From contig JBITNC010000001.1 in assembly GCA_050084985.1 (NCBI GenBank), positions 111,910,001 through 111,974,000 on the forward strand: a DNA stretch of 64,000 nucleotides, in the 5' to 3' direction. The stretch's first letter is position 1, and each line of letters begins with the position of its first letter. The position numbers and the translations under genes were made by a program. Shown one piece after another: positions 12,291-24,434 of this stretch. This DNA is from Nageia nagi. Taxonomy: Eukaryota > Pinophyta. The notes below the pieces were generated by a model. That model saw only the letters and a program-made list of their open reading frames with translations, did no database searches and was not told the origin of the DNA.

Positions 12291-15200
12291 TGTTATGACC
12301 AAGCCAATTACACTAGTAAGACTCAAGTACCATCGATTATTTTAATAAGATTAAGTTTGAAATATGTTATGAGATTACTAATTTTGAGTAATGATATCCA
12401 TTATTTGTATCAATTTGATTCTATTTTTGAGATTTTACGATAAAAGTTACAAGTTGAATCGAGATGGAAAGTTTTATTAAGGAGCAAAGCAACCAAGGGT
12501 GAGTTGTTGACATGAACAGAATAGATGCATGACATAATTATTAGGCATAATAGTCGATTTTGATGATGAATTTGTGGATGTGTATGTACACTAATGACCT
12601 TACCTTATAGGATAAGGGAATCATTGTAGGTAAAAATGAGTGTTAAAACCTTGATATGCATTTTCAAAATTTATTTTGAAAGAGACAAAGAATATTCTAT
12701 TATTTTGAAATTAAATTTTTATTCAAGGTTTTTAGTAAAATTGAATGAAATTTAAAAGTGATAGTTAAAAAGGACTATTGTCACTTTTTGGATGTTTCAA
12801 TGGTATTTTGGTAGGTTATGAAAATGATTGAGATAGGATCCCCACATACCTTATTTCTTTGTGTTAGGTTTAAAAAATAAATAGATTCAATTTGTATTCT
12901 AAAATAAAAGAGTCCAAAATATTTTTTGATACCATACTTGCCACCAAAACTATTTTAGACCCACCTCACAAAAAAATAAACTACTTACATCTTCCCCACA
13001 AAAATAATTGAAGAGGAGAAGTAGACACTTTGTTTGAAAATATTATAGCCACCTTGGCTATAAATAAGGGAGGAATCTTAGGAAAAATATAACACTACTA
13101 CCACTACCTCCTCATCATTCATAAGCTTTGGTTTTAGATCTATGTGGAGAAAAGAAGCCTCTCCCCCTTTCAAGATTAGGTGCTCTCCCTTTTGTGTATT
13201 TTAGCTAATGTCTAGTTAAGATAAGGATTCTTTGATATTATTTAGTATGTTTTGTAGAAAAGAATGTATATTAAAAGTTTATGAATAAATATTAGTGGGT
13301 TAATTGCAAGCATTAGTAGTATACTTGTTGAAGAGACTATTATTTTTATTTGATAATTTACATGTGATGCCTTGAACTATTGCCTTGGAAGGAGGTATAG
13401 ATTAATATTTTTCATTTCAAATCTACTAAATGTGAGTACAATGGTTGTATGTTATGTATAATAAATTATTCGTTAACAAGACTCATCTCTGGAGCCCACA
13501 TCATGAAGGCTCATGGGAGTTGACCCTAGAACGGACCCGAAAACATACCTTGTTTTACCCACCTATACGCCTTCTATCGAGTTTTGCCAGCATATACTCT
13601 GACTGGCGTAATGCTAAGAGAACATGGGAACCTATCTCCTTTCCCCACGATGTGCATATAGTGTGATATCAAATCCTACGAGCTGTGTTAGTCAATCCTT
13701 CATTGGAACACTGAATCCAAAAATTCAGTGTACACTATTCCAAAAATAGTGTAGTTAAGAGAGGGTGACTTGAAACCCCTTTGTATATAATTCCAAATGC
13801 TCGGGGGGAGGGGAGTCATTTACATTATGATAGTATTATCTGTCCATACTTGCATAGCTCTTAGCCAATATGAACCAAGGGAAATAAGTGCCACCTCACC
13901 TCTGAAGTATCTCGCATCCTAGAGATAATCTATCTTGATCTCCTGTCAATAAGCCCCCTCACTTTTCTCTTTGCGCTCTCTCTCTCTTCTCTCTCTCTAG
14001 TAACTACGCTGTCGGAGAATATACAAGATCTCCTTATTGGTAGTGACATATTTCATATTGCTTAACCTTATTCGTATTTCATAAAACTATTATGTACTAA
14101 GACTATAGGTAGCGCTTAGATGTGGATAATATTCTCACTATGATCCTAATCTTAGGAAGATTTGCCTATCGAATTTCCACTACAGAGGGGGATATTAATA
14201 CGAAAGGTGAGTGCCTACGCATTCAGGATCCATCCTTGAAATCAAGACATCCTCAAAATGATTCAAGGTGACAACTATGGAATAGGAGTGTTACCATAGT
14301 GTATTCACATTTGTAAGAACGTCTGAAACTCCTCAAGTCCCTTCCTAAAAAACCACTACGGGTAGCGCCATGGTAATAGGGAAGTTGTCTGATCCAAATA
14401 TGTAATATAATTTTTTTAAGGTACAGTATTTCCTCTTAGAAAAGATTCTTTTGCGAAGTGCTACCAGAAACTATACAAATCAATCGGTCAGGGATTTCTT
14501 TCGTAGCCCAAGGCCTCATGTACAATGCACTAGATTTGGCTTAATAAATCGATCTTCTATGATAATAGGGTTTTTTTGGTCAAAAGATAAACTAAATTCT
14601 TTTAATTCTTTTATTTAGTAAAGTAAAATTTTATGTTACACTAATTAAATTACTGTTTTGACCTTAAAATTATTTCTAAGATAAAATTATTATGATAGTA
14701 ACTATGAAGAGAAAGAATATGTCCAAGGATTGATGAGGTTTATGTGATAAAGCTTTATTTACTTAATAATGTGTTCAAGCATCATTGAAGTGAAATTAAA
14801 TTATATTTTAAACTGGTTATGAATTTTAAATAATGATTTGGTAATGACATTACTTTGAATAAGGTTCATGTGTATTGATTGTTCATGAAAATTTCTATCA
14901 TGTGACCAGGGAAGGGAGGTAGTCCTAGAAAGGACCTAAAATTCTTGAGATCAGTAGTATGATTTTAAAAGAATGAGATGTCATAAATCATTTTCATCAT
15001 GGTCATTAACCTTAAAAGGGTTATCCTAATCCTCAAAACTCCAAATCTTTCTTAGTATTTGATCCTACATATTTGGATTCTTGGAAAAGCTCAAAATATG
15101 AAGATGGGAGAATCTACACCATGACGATGAAAATGCATTAAATATCTTCTAGATCAAGCTTTGATATATCTACCATAAAATTGTTCATTTAAGATTGTAA

Positions 15201-17135
15201 GAATACCCTCTTGTGATATTTAAGGGTGGCCCAAATACATTGTACTTTAAATCATTATGTATCAATTCTTATATGGAATGCAAAGTTTGATGAAACCTTA
15301 CATAGTAACCACATGTAACCCATTAATGCTTAATTAAATATGTATATGGCATAGTCTACTCTTTAATGTGTTCTTATTTAAGGTATTTAAATGTTATGAT
15401 AAGAACTTAAAAATATATTCCCATATGAAGGCAATAGGTAATACAAGAACATTATGAGTGCAAAGGTAAAGGATGCTAAAAGAAATGAGTTACTATGGTC
15501 TTTGTTAATTCAACCTTGCTTATAAAATATTAAGGTGGGAATCCTTTAATTTATGGGAAAATCCTTAGTACCCCTACGTAATGATAGTACATATAATGCA
15601 TGAAAATTATGATCCTTAACTTATAGTCATAGTCTTCTATCTTGTATGAATATAGACTTATAAATCCTATTACCCTAATATGCTCACAAGATATAATTCA
15701 CATTAAATAAAGAGAATTGGTTCCTAATTCAAGGAGAACTATTTAATGATACTATATAGAAGTATAGACTAAAGTTATATTGAACCCTAAGGATTGAGAA
15801 CTATAGATCCTTGTAATTGGATCATAGAAGGGAGTTTAGTACATTCACATTAAAGAACATAATAAGAAGCTCAATTGATAGGGTGAGTGCAAGTATATCT
15901 CAATTATTAAAATAAAGCCAACCCTAATATCCTTAAAGAAATATAAAGATACAAACCATATTACTGGAATCAATTCAACTATGAAAAGGAGGTTATCTTA
16001 CACTCTCTATTCAAAAATAAGTTAATAACAATAACCCTAGGGGTTCTTAAATATTAAAGAAGGGATCAAATGGGTTAGCCTAATAGTGGTAAAATAAGAG
16101 GTACTTAACACTCTTAATAAGTGTCACTAAATATTAAGTAGAAAAAGGGAATATTTATAATATGATAGGGTTCAATAATATTTCTAAGAATAGTCATTTA
16201 TGTTTTAAGACATGGATTCAATGGTAAACCTAATATAGTCCTAAATAATTAATTGATCTATCAATGAAAGTTGTAGTTAAACTTGGGAACAACCTAAGGT
16301 AAAAGATAAACCCTAGATTGATAGAATTGACCTAAAAGGGAAATTATGGATTGTTTCAATGATGAAGAAAAATAATATGTAATAATTGTTAGTCAAACTT
16401 ATACTTGGTAAGTGATAACTCAAAAAAATATATACTTTAAGTGAGGACCACTTAACTTTGCACTTCCTTTTTAGAAGTAGTTGACTTCAATGTCATCTCA
16501 AGGCACATTAACTAGACTTTAGTATGTGAACTCTTATAAAGTACTATTAAGTACGTAGTACCATGTATATAGGATAATTGTATTACTTCCAAGTATCTTG
16601 TGGGACTTCCTAAATAATATTGATTTGAATCTTGCTACATACATAATTATTTATTGATGAAGGATGGTTTGTATCATGTACTTAGAAACCCTAATAAATG
16701 ATTTGGGATCAATTAATGTAGGATCAATAGCTCATGGGTGATTTTATAATATTACCTAAAATTTATTAGAGTATACAAACCACTCAAGGGTATTTCTTCA
16801 ATACCCATGGCTCCCTAGGATATGGGTAATGGGATGTTGTACCCTATGGTGAGCCTAGTCAATAAATATGGGTAGGATAGTGTATCATATCCTTGATATG
16901 GTTTCAGATGAGGATAGCAGTCGATAAAACTATGGTTACTAGGTGAGGGTAATTTAGTAGTCATACTACTTTTAGTTTAGTATATAGGAGTATGAAAATT
17001 TTTCCATAGGTGATGACATTTACCCGCTCATAAGAAATTTCTCTTAGGACAAACTATCTACTCCTATGAATTAGAGGGTTATCATCAAATGAGGATGTGT
17101 AACCTAGTGGATGTGCAATCTCTTAAGTGATGATC
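12291..17135 (+). repeat. Chromovirus 3' LTR, 3'-truncated
   Basis: Begins TGTTATGACC directly after the polypurine tract. It is colinear with the 5' LTR from 12511 until both read CTCTTA-G-GTGAT (17135 versus 7137), where homology ends and copia gag begins. A CpG-rich segment (about 13440-14580) is retained here only. A 73-codon open frame at 13445-13666 has no recognisable domain. Confidence 0.8.
13059..13066 (+). promoter_or_regulatory. LTR promoter TATA box (3' LTR)
   Basis: TATAAATA in the same context as in the 5' LTR, about 770 bp from the LTR start. A transcription start about 30 bp downstream is an inference. This 3' copy could in principle drive read-through into copia sequence. 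Confidence 0.55.
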
Positions 17136-17143
17136 CCATGATA

Positions 17144-17570
17144 TTGATTTCTAAAATTTGAGAAACAATGCATGATATTGAATATACTAATGTGAAGATT
17201 GATATTACTCTCATAGCTTTGATTAAGACATTGTACCCAACATATTCAAATTATATTGAATCCTTGCAAGCTAGTGGTAACTTGGAATCTCTCACTTTTT
17301 ATACTTTGGCAGATAAGATTGTGAAATGTGAGAAGGTATTTGGTAAAAAATCTAGCAATCCTACATTAGATACATTATGTATTGCTCAAGAGAGAAAGAA
17401 TGTTACATATGATTCTTCTCAAGGTGAAAGTAGAAACAATGGAGGAATAATAGAGGTAAGGGGAGATTTAATTAATGTAATCATGGTGAGATGAACAATC
17501 TCCATTGTAAAAGATGCAATAGATGAGGCCATGAAGCTAATACCTATCACACTCCATGGGAAAAGATGAA
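17144..17570 (+). pseudogene. Copia gag, C-terminal half with zinc knuckle
   Basis: Frame 17168-17494 contains LIALIKTLYPTYSNYIESLQ and then LADKIVKCEKVFGKK, matching the gag/UBN2-type domain of plant Ty1/copia elements. A knuckle of the form HCKRCN-x-GHEAN follows at about 17497-17545; its third cysteine is replaced (NTYH) and a stop interrupts it. The N-terminal half of gag is missing at the chromovirus boundary. The role is RNA packaging in virus-like particles. Confidence 0.75.
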
Positions 17571-17674
17571 AGAAAGGAATAAAAACCAAAATCATGAGAA
17601 GAATAAGAATCCCAATTCATTTGCAATACCTATCATAATAGAAAATTTATGCAATACTTCATTTGCATCTTGGG

Positions 17675-17765
17675 AGGATGCATGGTTGCTTGATACTGGT
17701 GCAACATATCACATGTCATTTTGATTGTATTTCTTTGAGGATATAAATACCAACATTAATGGTGC
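17675..17765 (+). pseudogene. Copia aspartic protease relic
   Basis: WLLDTGATYHMSF near 17686 is the canonical copia protease active site (D-T-G-A plus H-M). It is followed at once by a stop and a decayed body. It lies between gag and integrase, the copia order. Confidence 0.7.
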
Positions 17766-18069
17766 AGTATACTTTTATTATATATATTGTATCAATCCTT
17801 TAAGTATTGGTACTATGAGAGTCAAATAGAACTTCTAGATATGATTATTCATGATATGCTCTACCTTCTTGAATTACAAAAGAACTTGTTAGCTCTTATG
17901 CTCATTCATCAATAAGGACACTTAATCAATATGTTCAATGGAAAAGTGGAGATAAGGAGGTCTTCCAAAAACAAAGTGGTGATGATTGGTGGGGAGGATG
18001 AGAAGTTGAAGATCCAAGGGAGTTCTTCCAAATCAAAGAATTTTGCCTACCTCATAAATAAAGAAAAAG

Positions 18070-18990
18070 GTGTTCTCTAATCTAGTCTTTTGTGGCATAT
18101 AAGATTTAGCCATTTCAATTTTGATGATCTTCATTTATTGAAAAAAGAGGTTTATTGTGATTACATACTATTACTAGGAACATAGATCCTTGTGAATCAT
18201 GTGTCCTAGGAAAGCACAACAAACAACCTTTTTTAATTCAAAATTTAAGGCATGTATAAAACTTGAACTCATTTACTCTAATTAGTGTTGACTATTTCAT
18301 TTTCCTTCTATTGCTAGAAATAAATATATCATGACTCTCATACATGATTACAATAGGATGTCTTGGGTGTATTTGTTAAAGAACAAGTCTGAATATTTTG
18401 GAAAGTTTAAGCAATTTCATGTAATGATTGAGAAAGAAAATCACACTCATATTACCATACTTTATTCTAATAATGGGGTGAATATAAATCAGTTGAATTC
18501 AAAAAATATCTTAGTTAGCATAGAATCAAGCATGAAATAATTATTCCATATAATTCATAACATAATGGTCTAGCTCAAAGGATGAATAGAACCTTGTTAA
18601 ATTTTACTTAGGCAATGTTATTTTTTAAGAACATGAAAATGATGTTTTGGTGTGATGCAATTCTTTATGTAGTGTATGTCATAAATAGATGCCCATCTCA
18701 TGCTCTTGAAAATAACACTATGTATGAAATATGGTTTGGCCTTGTTCCTTCAGTTCAACATCTTAGGATTTTTGGTTCCACCTATTATGCCCTAGTACCT
18801 AAGGAACAAAGAAATAAACTTAGTTACAAAAGTTGGAAATGTATTTTCTTGGGGTACTCAGATACTACTAAGGGTATAAGATTTATGATGAAGTAAAAAA
18901 AATTTCCTCTTTGCAAGGGATATCATTTTTTTAGGATACTCCAAGAATGATTTAACTATTGAGTGTCAACATGAACATATTGATAGGTTT
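18070..18990 (+). pseudogene. Copia integrase relic (pre-integrase HHCC and catalytic core)
   Basis: The zinc-binding segment is recognisable at about 18090-18225: LWHIRFSHFNFDDLHLL and later a C-x2-C type CESCVLGKHNKQPF. The core includes DYNRMSWVYLLKNKSEYFGK at 18346, a region near 18470 where the second catalytic Asp is expected (reading YSNNGVN, so Asp is lost), and the C-terminal block 18615-18896 with WCDAILYVVYVINRCPSHAL and a GYSDTTKG motif. Integrase joins element ends to target DNA. Frame changes between segments show decay. Confidence 0.8.
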
Positions 18991-19129
18991 ACCCCTAGAA
19001 AGCATTTTTTGAAGCTAATTATGATAATGCAAGTCTTGAGGGGAGATCTCTATATTGGATCAATCATTGGAATCTACATTACTTGTGCCTATTTCAAAAG
19101 TGCCTGATCTAGCAGTAGCACCTAAGGGG

Positions 19130-20240
19130 TATCAATTCATCATTTACTTTATCATATCCTAGGTTGGTTTACTAAGGCTATATGCAGTTGATACTTTGTT
19201 CTAAATATTATGGATCTAATGAAAATAGTAACTTATACAAAAACAAAACTAAACTCTTTAAAAGAAATCATACGTACTCACACTTAGATTTTAAAAAAAT
19301 GCTATAATACAAAATATAAAATGCTAAATCATAATAATAAATATGAGAGACTACAGTTGGTTAGAGTGGGCCTTACTCCTTCTAATAGGGCTTGTGAAAA
19401 AAACTTAAAAAATGTGGAATGAAAGATGTCTATATTAAATTCTTTAAAAATTGTAAAATATACTATCTTCAAATAAAACTACTAAGTTTTCAACTCATAA
19501 TGGTTCTTAGGTAACGTACTTTTGAAGGAAGAAGGTAAATTTATTTTAAAAACTCAACAAACTCTTTTAATGCTCATCGATTACATTTTTGTGACTCTCA
19601 AATCTATTTGAAATAGAATCCTAATTTAGCCTATGACTCACTTACATATATACAAAGAAAACATCAAGTAAATATCTAGCTTGGTAATAGATCTATATAC
19701 TTAGTCAACCTCAAATATTTCTTTATACATCCTCTATTGTCTCCTTCTTCAAGTTCAATGATTATCCTTTCAAATCATCATCTTGAAATCTATTACAATC
19801 TTCTACTAGAGGTGTACAATATTAATAAAAAAATAACACTTGGGAAATAGAACACTTTTTGCCAATGTGTTGTATTTTTGAAGCTTCCTAGTAAAAATAT
19901 TCTGAAGCTATCCCTTTGAAACATATTTTGAAATTGGTACTCTTAGCTAATTCTAGAGCTCAAACATTCTAAAGCTATCTTTCAATTTTATCCATTCAAA
20001 ACTAATTCTAAAATTGTTTCTTAGTTAATCACATTATTATTACTTGATGAAAAATATGAACATTCAACATTCACATATAATAATAATCATTAACAACATC
20101 TAAGAAATGAAGATAAAAATAAATATGTATCTACTTCTAAATATAACAATCATATAAGATAAAATATAATAATAGTGTCTCATAGTGTTCTAAGAAATAA
20201 AATACATTCATAGAGTTATAACAAAAAGGATTTCATTTCT
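19130..20240. other. About 1.1-kb non-coding insertion in the copia integrase-RT linker
   Basis: Copia elements have a short linker between integrase and reverse transcriptase. Here about 1.1 kb of AT-rich sequence without coding signal separates a linker-like stretch (about 19080-19130) from its apparent continuation at about 20245, where a Leu-Val-Pro-Ile phrase recurs. I could not find terminal repeats, so the class of the insert is unknown. Confidence 0.4.
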
Positions 20241-20589
20241 TGGCTCATTAGTACCTATTCTGGTAGTATAAGCACCTCCTCCATCACAATAAGATCCTTC
20301 CTCTTTGTTAGTTCTAATAGTGCCTTTGGATGATATGATTGATGGGATTGGTAGGTTGAATCTTGAAAGGAATGAAGAATTTCCTCAACTAATTGAGCAA
20401 CCAAAAACATTGTACAAAATTCTTAAGTGACTCTCCAAAATACTTGAGATTATTCATCCTGATGAAATTGGAAATGTAGGAACTAGGCATTGTTACAAAG
20501 AAAGATTTAAAGATGGAGTAGTAGAGGATTTAGATTAGGGTGATGATGATGAGGATATGGAATATTCATTTGATTTTGAATTGAATTTA

Positions 20590-21175
20590 TCTATTTATTG
20601 TGAAATAACTTCCTTTAAATAAGCTTTTTCTCATAATATTTGGAAAGATGCTAAGAAGGAGTATGATGCTTTCATCAAGAATGGGATGTGGAAGTTGGTG
20701 GATCCTCCATATGGAACAAAACCTATTGGATGCATTTGGATCTATAAAAATAAGTATAGATTAGATGGCTCACTTGAGAAATACAAAGTGAGGCTTGAAA
20801 TAAGTATATAGATGATCTTTTGATAACAAGGAATAATGAAAGTTATATTGCATCTGTAAATAAGATTTGAAGAGAGGTTTTGAAATGAAATATATAGGAC
20901 ATATTCATTACTATTTGGGTGTTGAAGTGACATAAAACCCAAGATACATTTTCATTTCTCAAATAAAGTACATTGGAGAGTTATTGAACAGATTTGGCAT
21001 GATAGATTGTAATCCTCTTTCCACTCTAATGGAAACAAATTTGAAGTTGAAATCTATTAAAGGGAATGCATTTGAGGATGCAACAAAATATAGATAACTT
21101 GTTGGAAGTCTCATATATCTAACCACAACTATACAATCCATTTCATTTATAGTTGGTATTCTCTCTCAATTTATG
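20590..21175 (+). pseudogene. Copia reverse transcriptase with the catalytic core deleted
   Basis: The N-terminal part (WKDAKKEYDAFIKNGMWKLV, then IGCIWIYKNKY, about 20640-20795) runs directly into IDDLLITRNNE at about 20807, the Y/V-DD region. The palm and fingers segment normally between them (roughly 600 bp in the family) is missing. The remainder continues through KYIGHIHYYLGVEV, LLNRFGMIDCNP and LVGSLIYLT, the conserved C-terminal copia RT blocks. The deletion alone would abolish polymerase function. Confidence 0.8.
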
Positions 21176-21189
21176 CAAAAAATGTATGA

Positions 21190-21750
21190 AGGGAATTGAA
21201 ATGCAACAAAATGAGTTATCAAATATTTGAAAGGAATATAAGAATTAGGGCTAAATTATTCCAAGGTGGAAGGCTTCAAATTGATTGGATTTATATATTT
21301 AGACTTTGAGTGTCATCAATAAAATGGAGTTTTAACTTTAGGATATGTCATGAGTATTGAATCAACAACTATCTCTTGAAGATCATGAAAATAATCTATT
21401 CTAACAAATTCCACTACAAAGCAAAGTATGTGACTACTTAAGAGGAAATAAAGGAGATTATGTGGATTAGGAAGATATTGGAAGATTTGCAGCTAAAATA
21501 GGTACATCCAACTCTACTTCTAATCGATAATATTTTATAATTCAATAAGGCAAGAATCCAATGTTTTATGATAAAGGAAAGTACATCAAAATGGAGTATT
21601 ACTTGATTCAAAATCATATAGAGGTGAAGATAATTTAGTAGAAATATTATTCAATAAATGAACAAACAACAAACATATTCACCAAGGCACTTGAAAGAGA
21701 AAATTTTGAGAAGTTTACGAAGATGCTTGGACTTACCAGTACCCCTTTCG
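21190..21750 (+). pseudogene. Copia RNase H relic
   Basis: IKYLKG at about 21217 starts the block that leads to RNase H, followed by a diverged catalytic region (IGFIYLDFECHQ, where family members carry a D-x-D-W pattern), GYVMSIES, and a C-terminal part near 21620-21720 recalling the H-I-x-x-K-Y/F-H end block and THIFTK-like tail. Multiple stops are present. It ends at the polypurine tract. Confidence 0.6.
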
Positions 21751-21763
21751 ATTAAGAGGGGAA

Positions 21764-21992
21764 TGTTAGATACCTAATCCTTAGGGATTATGGTAAATAT
21801 AATATAGTAGTAGTTAATTACTATATTTAGTAAATTCATAACTAAGTGTATGGTATAATTCTAAGTTTCATTTCTAAGAGAATAGGAAGAGTTATATTGT
21901 ATCTCAAGGGCCACCCAAGAAAGTGAATGTGAAGAGTCAATCTTGTTGGGTAGTAGGGCATTATTCTAACCTAATACAATGATTTTTGATTC
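21764..21992 (+). repeat. Copia 3' LTR
   Basis: Preceded by the polypurine tract AAGAGGGGAA (21754-21763) and starting TGTTAGATAC. It aligns with 1869-2092. The downstream flank TCTAAAAGCTT does not match the 5' internal side, so the end is placed at loss of homology. Confidence 0.8.
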
Positions 21993-23879
21993 TAAAAGCT
22001 TAATGTTTTTCCTTTTTTTGAAGGATAAATTCCCCCTTTCTACATATCCTTATGATGATCATGGATAGTGTGCCTCCATCAATGAGCCCATCTCCTTCAT
22101 GCATTCTTGATATTTCATTCCATTTGGAGCATGTCCTTCATCCTATCCTCTTGGAAACAACTTATTCATCCACACATATTACCTTATTTGAATGCAAGAG
22201 TTACAATTTTAAAATACCCATAATTAATTCCTCAAAACATGGGAATGTATTCCCTCATAGCTCCACTCCTCAACAAGCATCAATGAAACAATTGCTCCTT
22301 TGTATTCAAACCAATAAGAAACACCCATTCTCTCCAAAAGTCATAGCAAAATATATACTCATCAAATCATTAGAGGAATAATATAAATACAATATAGGTG
22401 TTTCTAAAATAATAAATATTCTCATCGATGTGATAAATTGTTATTTCAATCATTATTTAATTATCCTCCTTTAAATAATCAATATAAGTATTTAATAATA
22501 ACACGAGTTAATCCAATATAAATTATTATTAATAATTGATGATCATATTTAAAATATTATAACATTAATATAATTGCTATCATAAAAAGTAATGATTTAA
22601 ATATTAACCCATAGCATTAGCTATTATCTTATTTAAATGACTCACAGAATCCTACGAGAACTTACAATTACTCCTTTTTGTATTAAAACTCATAAACCTT
22701 ATAAGTTTTAACAATATTTGTAAAATTGGATCATGAAAATATATCATCATCAATTTCTAATCAACCACCATTACAACCATCTATTCTATAATTTATTTTC
22801 CTAATGGTTGATCAACTTTATCATCTATCTACTGATCGATCCACTCTATCATTAATATTTTGAGAATTTTTATATCAATTTTTTTCATTTTTCATCATAT
22901 TTGAGTTTGTATATAGATGATACATGTCATTTATTAAGGTAATTTTTATATTTTATTTATCCTTGTCATAGGATTTATCATTTTATCATTAATTTTTGAA
23001 AATCTCTAGGTGCTATTATGATCATCTAGATGAATCTTGATTATCTAACTGATTCCTCTCTATGAGAATCTAGGTCATTTCTCTAATATAAAAGTTGAGG
23101 CAATGCTGATCTTCATAATTAAAAAATATAAGAGAGTGTTACCCACCATTGAAGAGGCAATGGAATGTTCCTTGAATCTAATAGTAGATACAACAAAAAA
23201 AAATGTAGAGTTTTTACTTCCCCTAAGGAGAAGAACATGCATATCCAATCCTCTCTCAATATATAGTGATTTGACTGAACACAAAGTTAGGAGGAGTACA
23301 CTTGTAGCTACCTAATAGATATATGTATGCTATGTATCATGGAAACTGAAGCTATTAAGGAGGAACTATATCACCATCTCCAATCTAGAGAAAATGCTAT
23401 TAATAAAAGCATAGCTTGGGGGAGAGAAGGGTAATAATAGGTGGGGTGTTATTGTTAAGAAATGGTAAATACCATGTGAGTGCATACTAGAGGTAGAAAA
23501 GGGGTCTAGGAAATAAATAGTATTTTAATATTATCTCAAACTATCGGTATATTAATAAGTATTTTATAAGGAAAAGGGTCTAGGGATGATAAAATTTGTA
23601 CAAAATATTCTATTAATATTCTATAAGTAAGCTATTTTCTTTACTATTTTTTGTAAGTGTATAACTTTGAACACTAAACAACCAATATAATAAGATCAAA
23701 GTATGCTTTCACTAGATGCTTATAGAACACTCAGATCCTCACTTATAGATTCAAATAAAAAAAATATTCACCATTACAAGATCTATGAAATTGCATATAA
23801 ATTTAAAAAATGTAAAATTACAAACTAGCAATCTCAAAACACACAATAAGACCAACATAATAATTTACCCTAGCTCATT
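21993..23879. other. AT-rich stretch without an assignable gene
   Basis: A 109-codon open frame at 22052-22381 shows no domain, no homologue I recognise and no intron or promoter context, so I do not call it. The rest is low-complexity AT-rich sequence with closed frames. No terminal repeats were found. Confidence 0.5.
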
Positions 23880-24426
23880 CAATGTGGGCTAATCTAGCAT
23901 GAAATTGGAGTCTTCTCTTCTCATTACCTATGGATATTACAATATTACATGCACAAAGAAATGAAAAAAAAATAATGGTAATACAATCTTCTACAATTAA
24001 TGCAATCTCCTACAATAAGAAGAACAACATCAAAACTAAAAAAAGTTTGGGATGACTCTTAGTCTTCCCTCAAATTCTTACAATCTCAAAGTATTAAAAC
24101 TCTTAAAAACTCCCCTTATCCATTCTTCTCTATGGAATCAAAAAATAGCACACCATTAAACAAGCCTAGAATCATCTCCAAGATGTTGGTTGAATACTCT
24201 AAACCCCTCAATTATCTAAAATCTAGATGTCCCTTCAATTTTCCATCCTGAATAATCAATATGCATATCATTACCTACTTGAATGTAGTGCAACACATCG
24301 TTGGCAATGTGGTTATGTACACTAATCAATTCTAGATTTTAGTCTACGATTGTCTCTAAGAAAAGATACCACTTGAATGAGTGCTACTCCTATAAATAAT
24401 AATGTAACATGATCCAATTTGGATCA
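23880..24426 (-). repeat. Gypsy relic 3' LTR (minus strand)
   Basis: Matches 29165-29713 throughout, for example ACAATCTCCTACAAT and the GTGATGTGG-type block in both. On the minus strand it starts TGATCCAAATTGG after a purine-rich GAGGGAGG (about 24428-24437). Confidence 0.75.
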
Positions 24427-24434
24427 AACCTCCC

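Larger units (their letters stand above)
2630..17135 (+). mobile_element. Ty3/gypsy chromovirus (Tekay/Del-like) with about 5-kb LTRs, nested in the copia element
   Basis: Direct repeats of about 4.5-4.8 kb (2630-7471 and 12291-17135) flank a 4.8-kb internal region holding a primer-binding site, gag with a CCHC-like knuckle, protease, reverse transcriptase, RNase H, integrase and a C-terminal chromodomain, then a polypurine tract. Integrase after RNase H plus a chromodomain is the signature of chromoviruses. The 5' LTR lacks its first 220 bp or so, and the 3' LTR lacks its last 330 bp or so at the copia junction. No target-site duplication can therefore be read. Total span is 14.5 kb. Stops in every domain make it inactive. 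Confidence 0.85.
1869..21992 (+). mobile_element. Ty1/copia LTR retrotransposon, decayed, split by a nested gypsy element
   Basis: The two ends are matching direct repeats of about 225 bp (1869-2092 and 21764-21992), both starting TGTTAGA. Internal parts in copia order lie from 17.14 to 21.76 kb: gag tail, CCHC knuckle, protease, integrase, reverse transcriptase, RNase H, then a polypurine tract. The stretch expected to hold the leader and gag start (2.1-2.63 kb) is separated from the rest by a chromovirus occupying about 2.63-17.14 kb. Protease before integrase before reverse transcriptase is the diagnostic Pseudoviridae order. All frames carry stops, so this copy is dead. The LTRs differ at roughly one position in five by eye, which indicates an old insertion. 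Confidence 0.8.

Noticed and set aside
13445-13666. 73-codon open frame in the chromovirus LTR as a coding gene
   Set aside because: Its homologue in the other LTR is closed, it lies in a CpG-rich non-coding LTR segment, and it matches no family I know.
22052-22381. 109-codon open frame as a possible small gene
   Set aside because: No recognisable domain, no splice or promoter context, and composition matches the surrounding AT-rich DNA. Open frames of this length arise by chance here.
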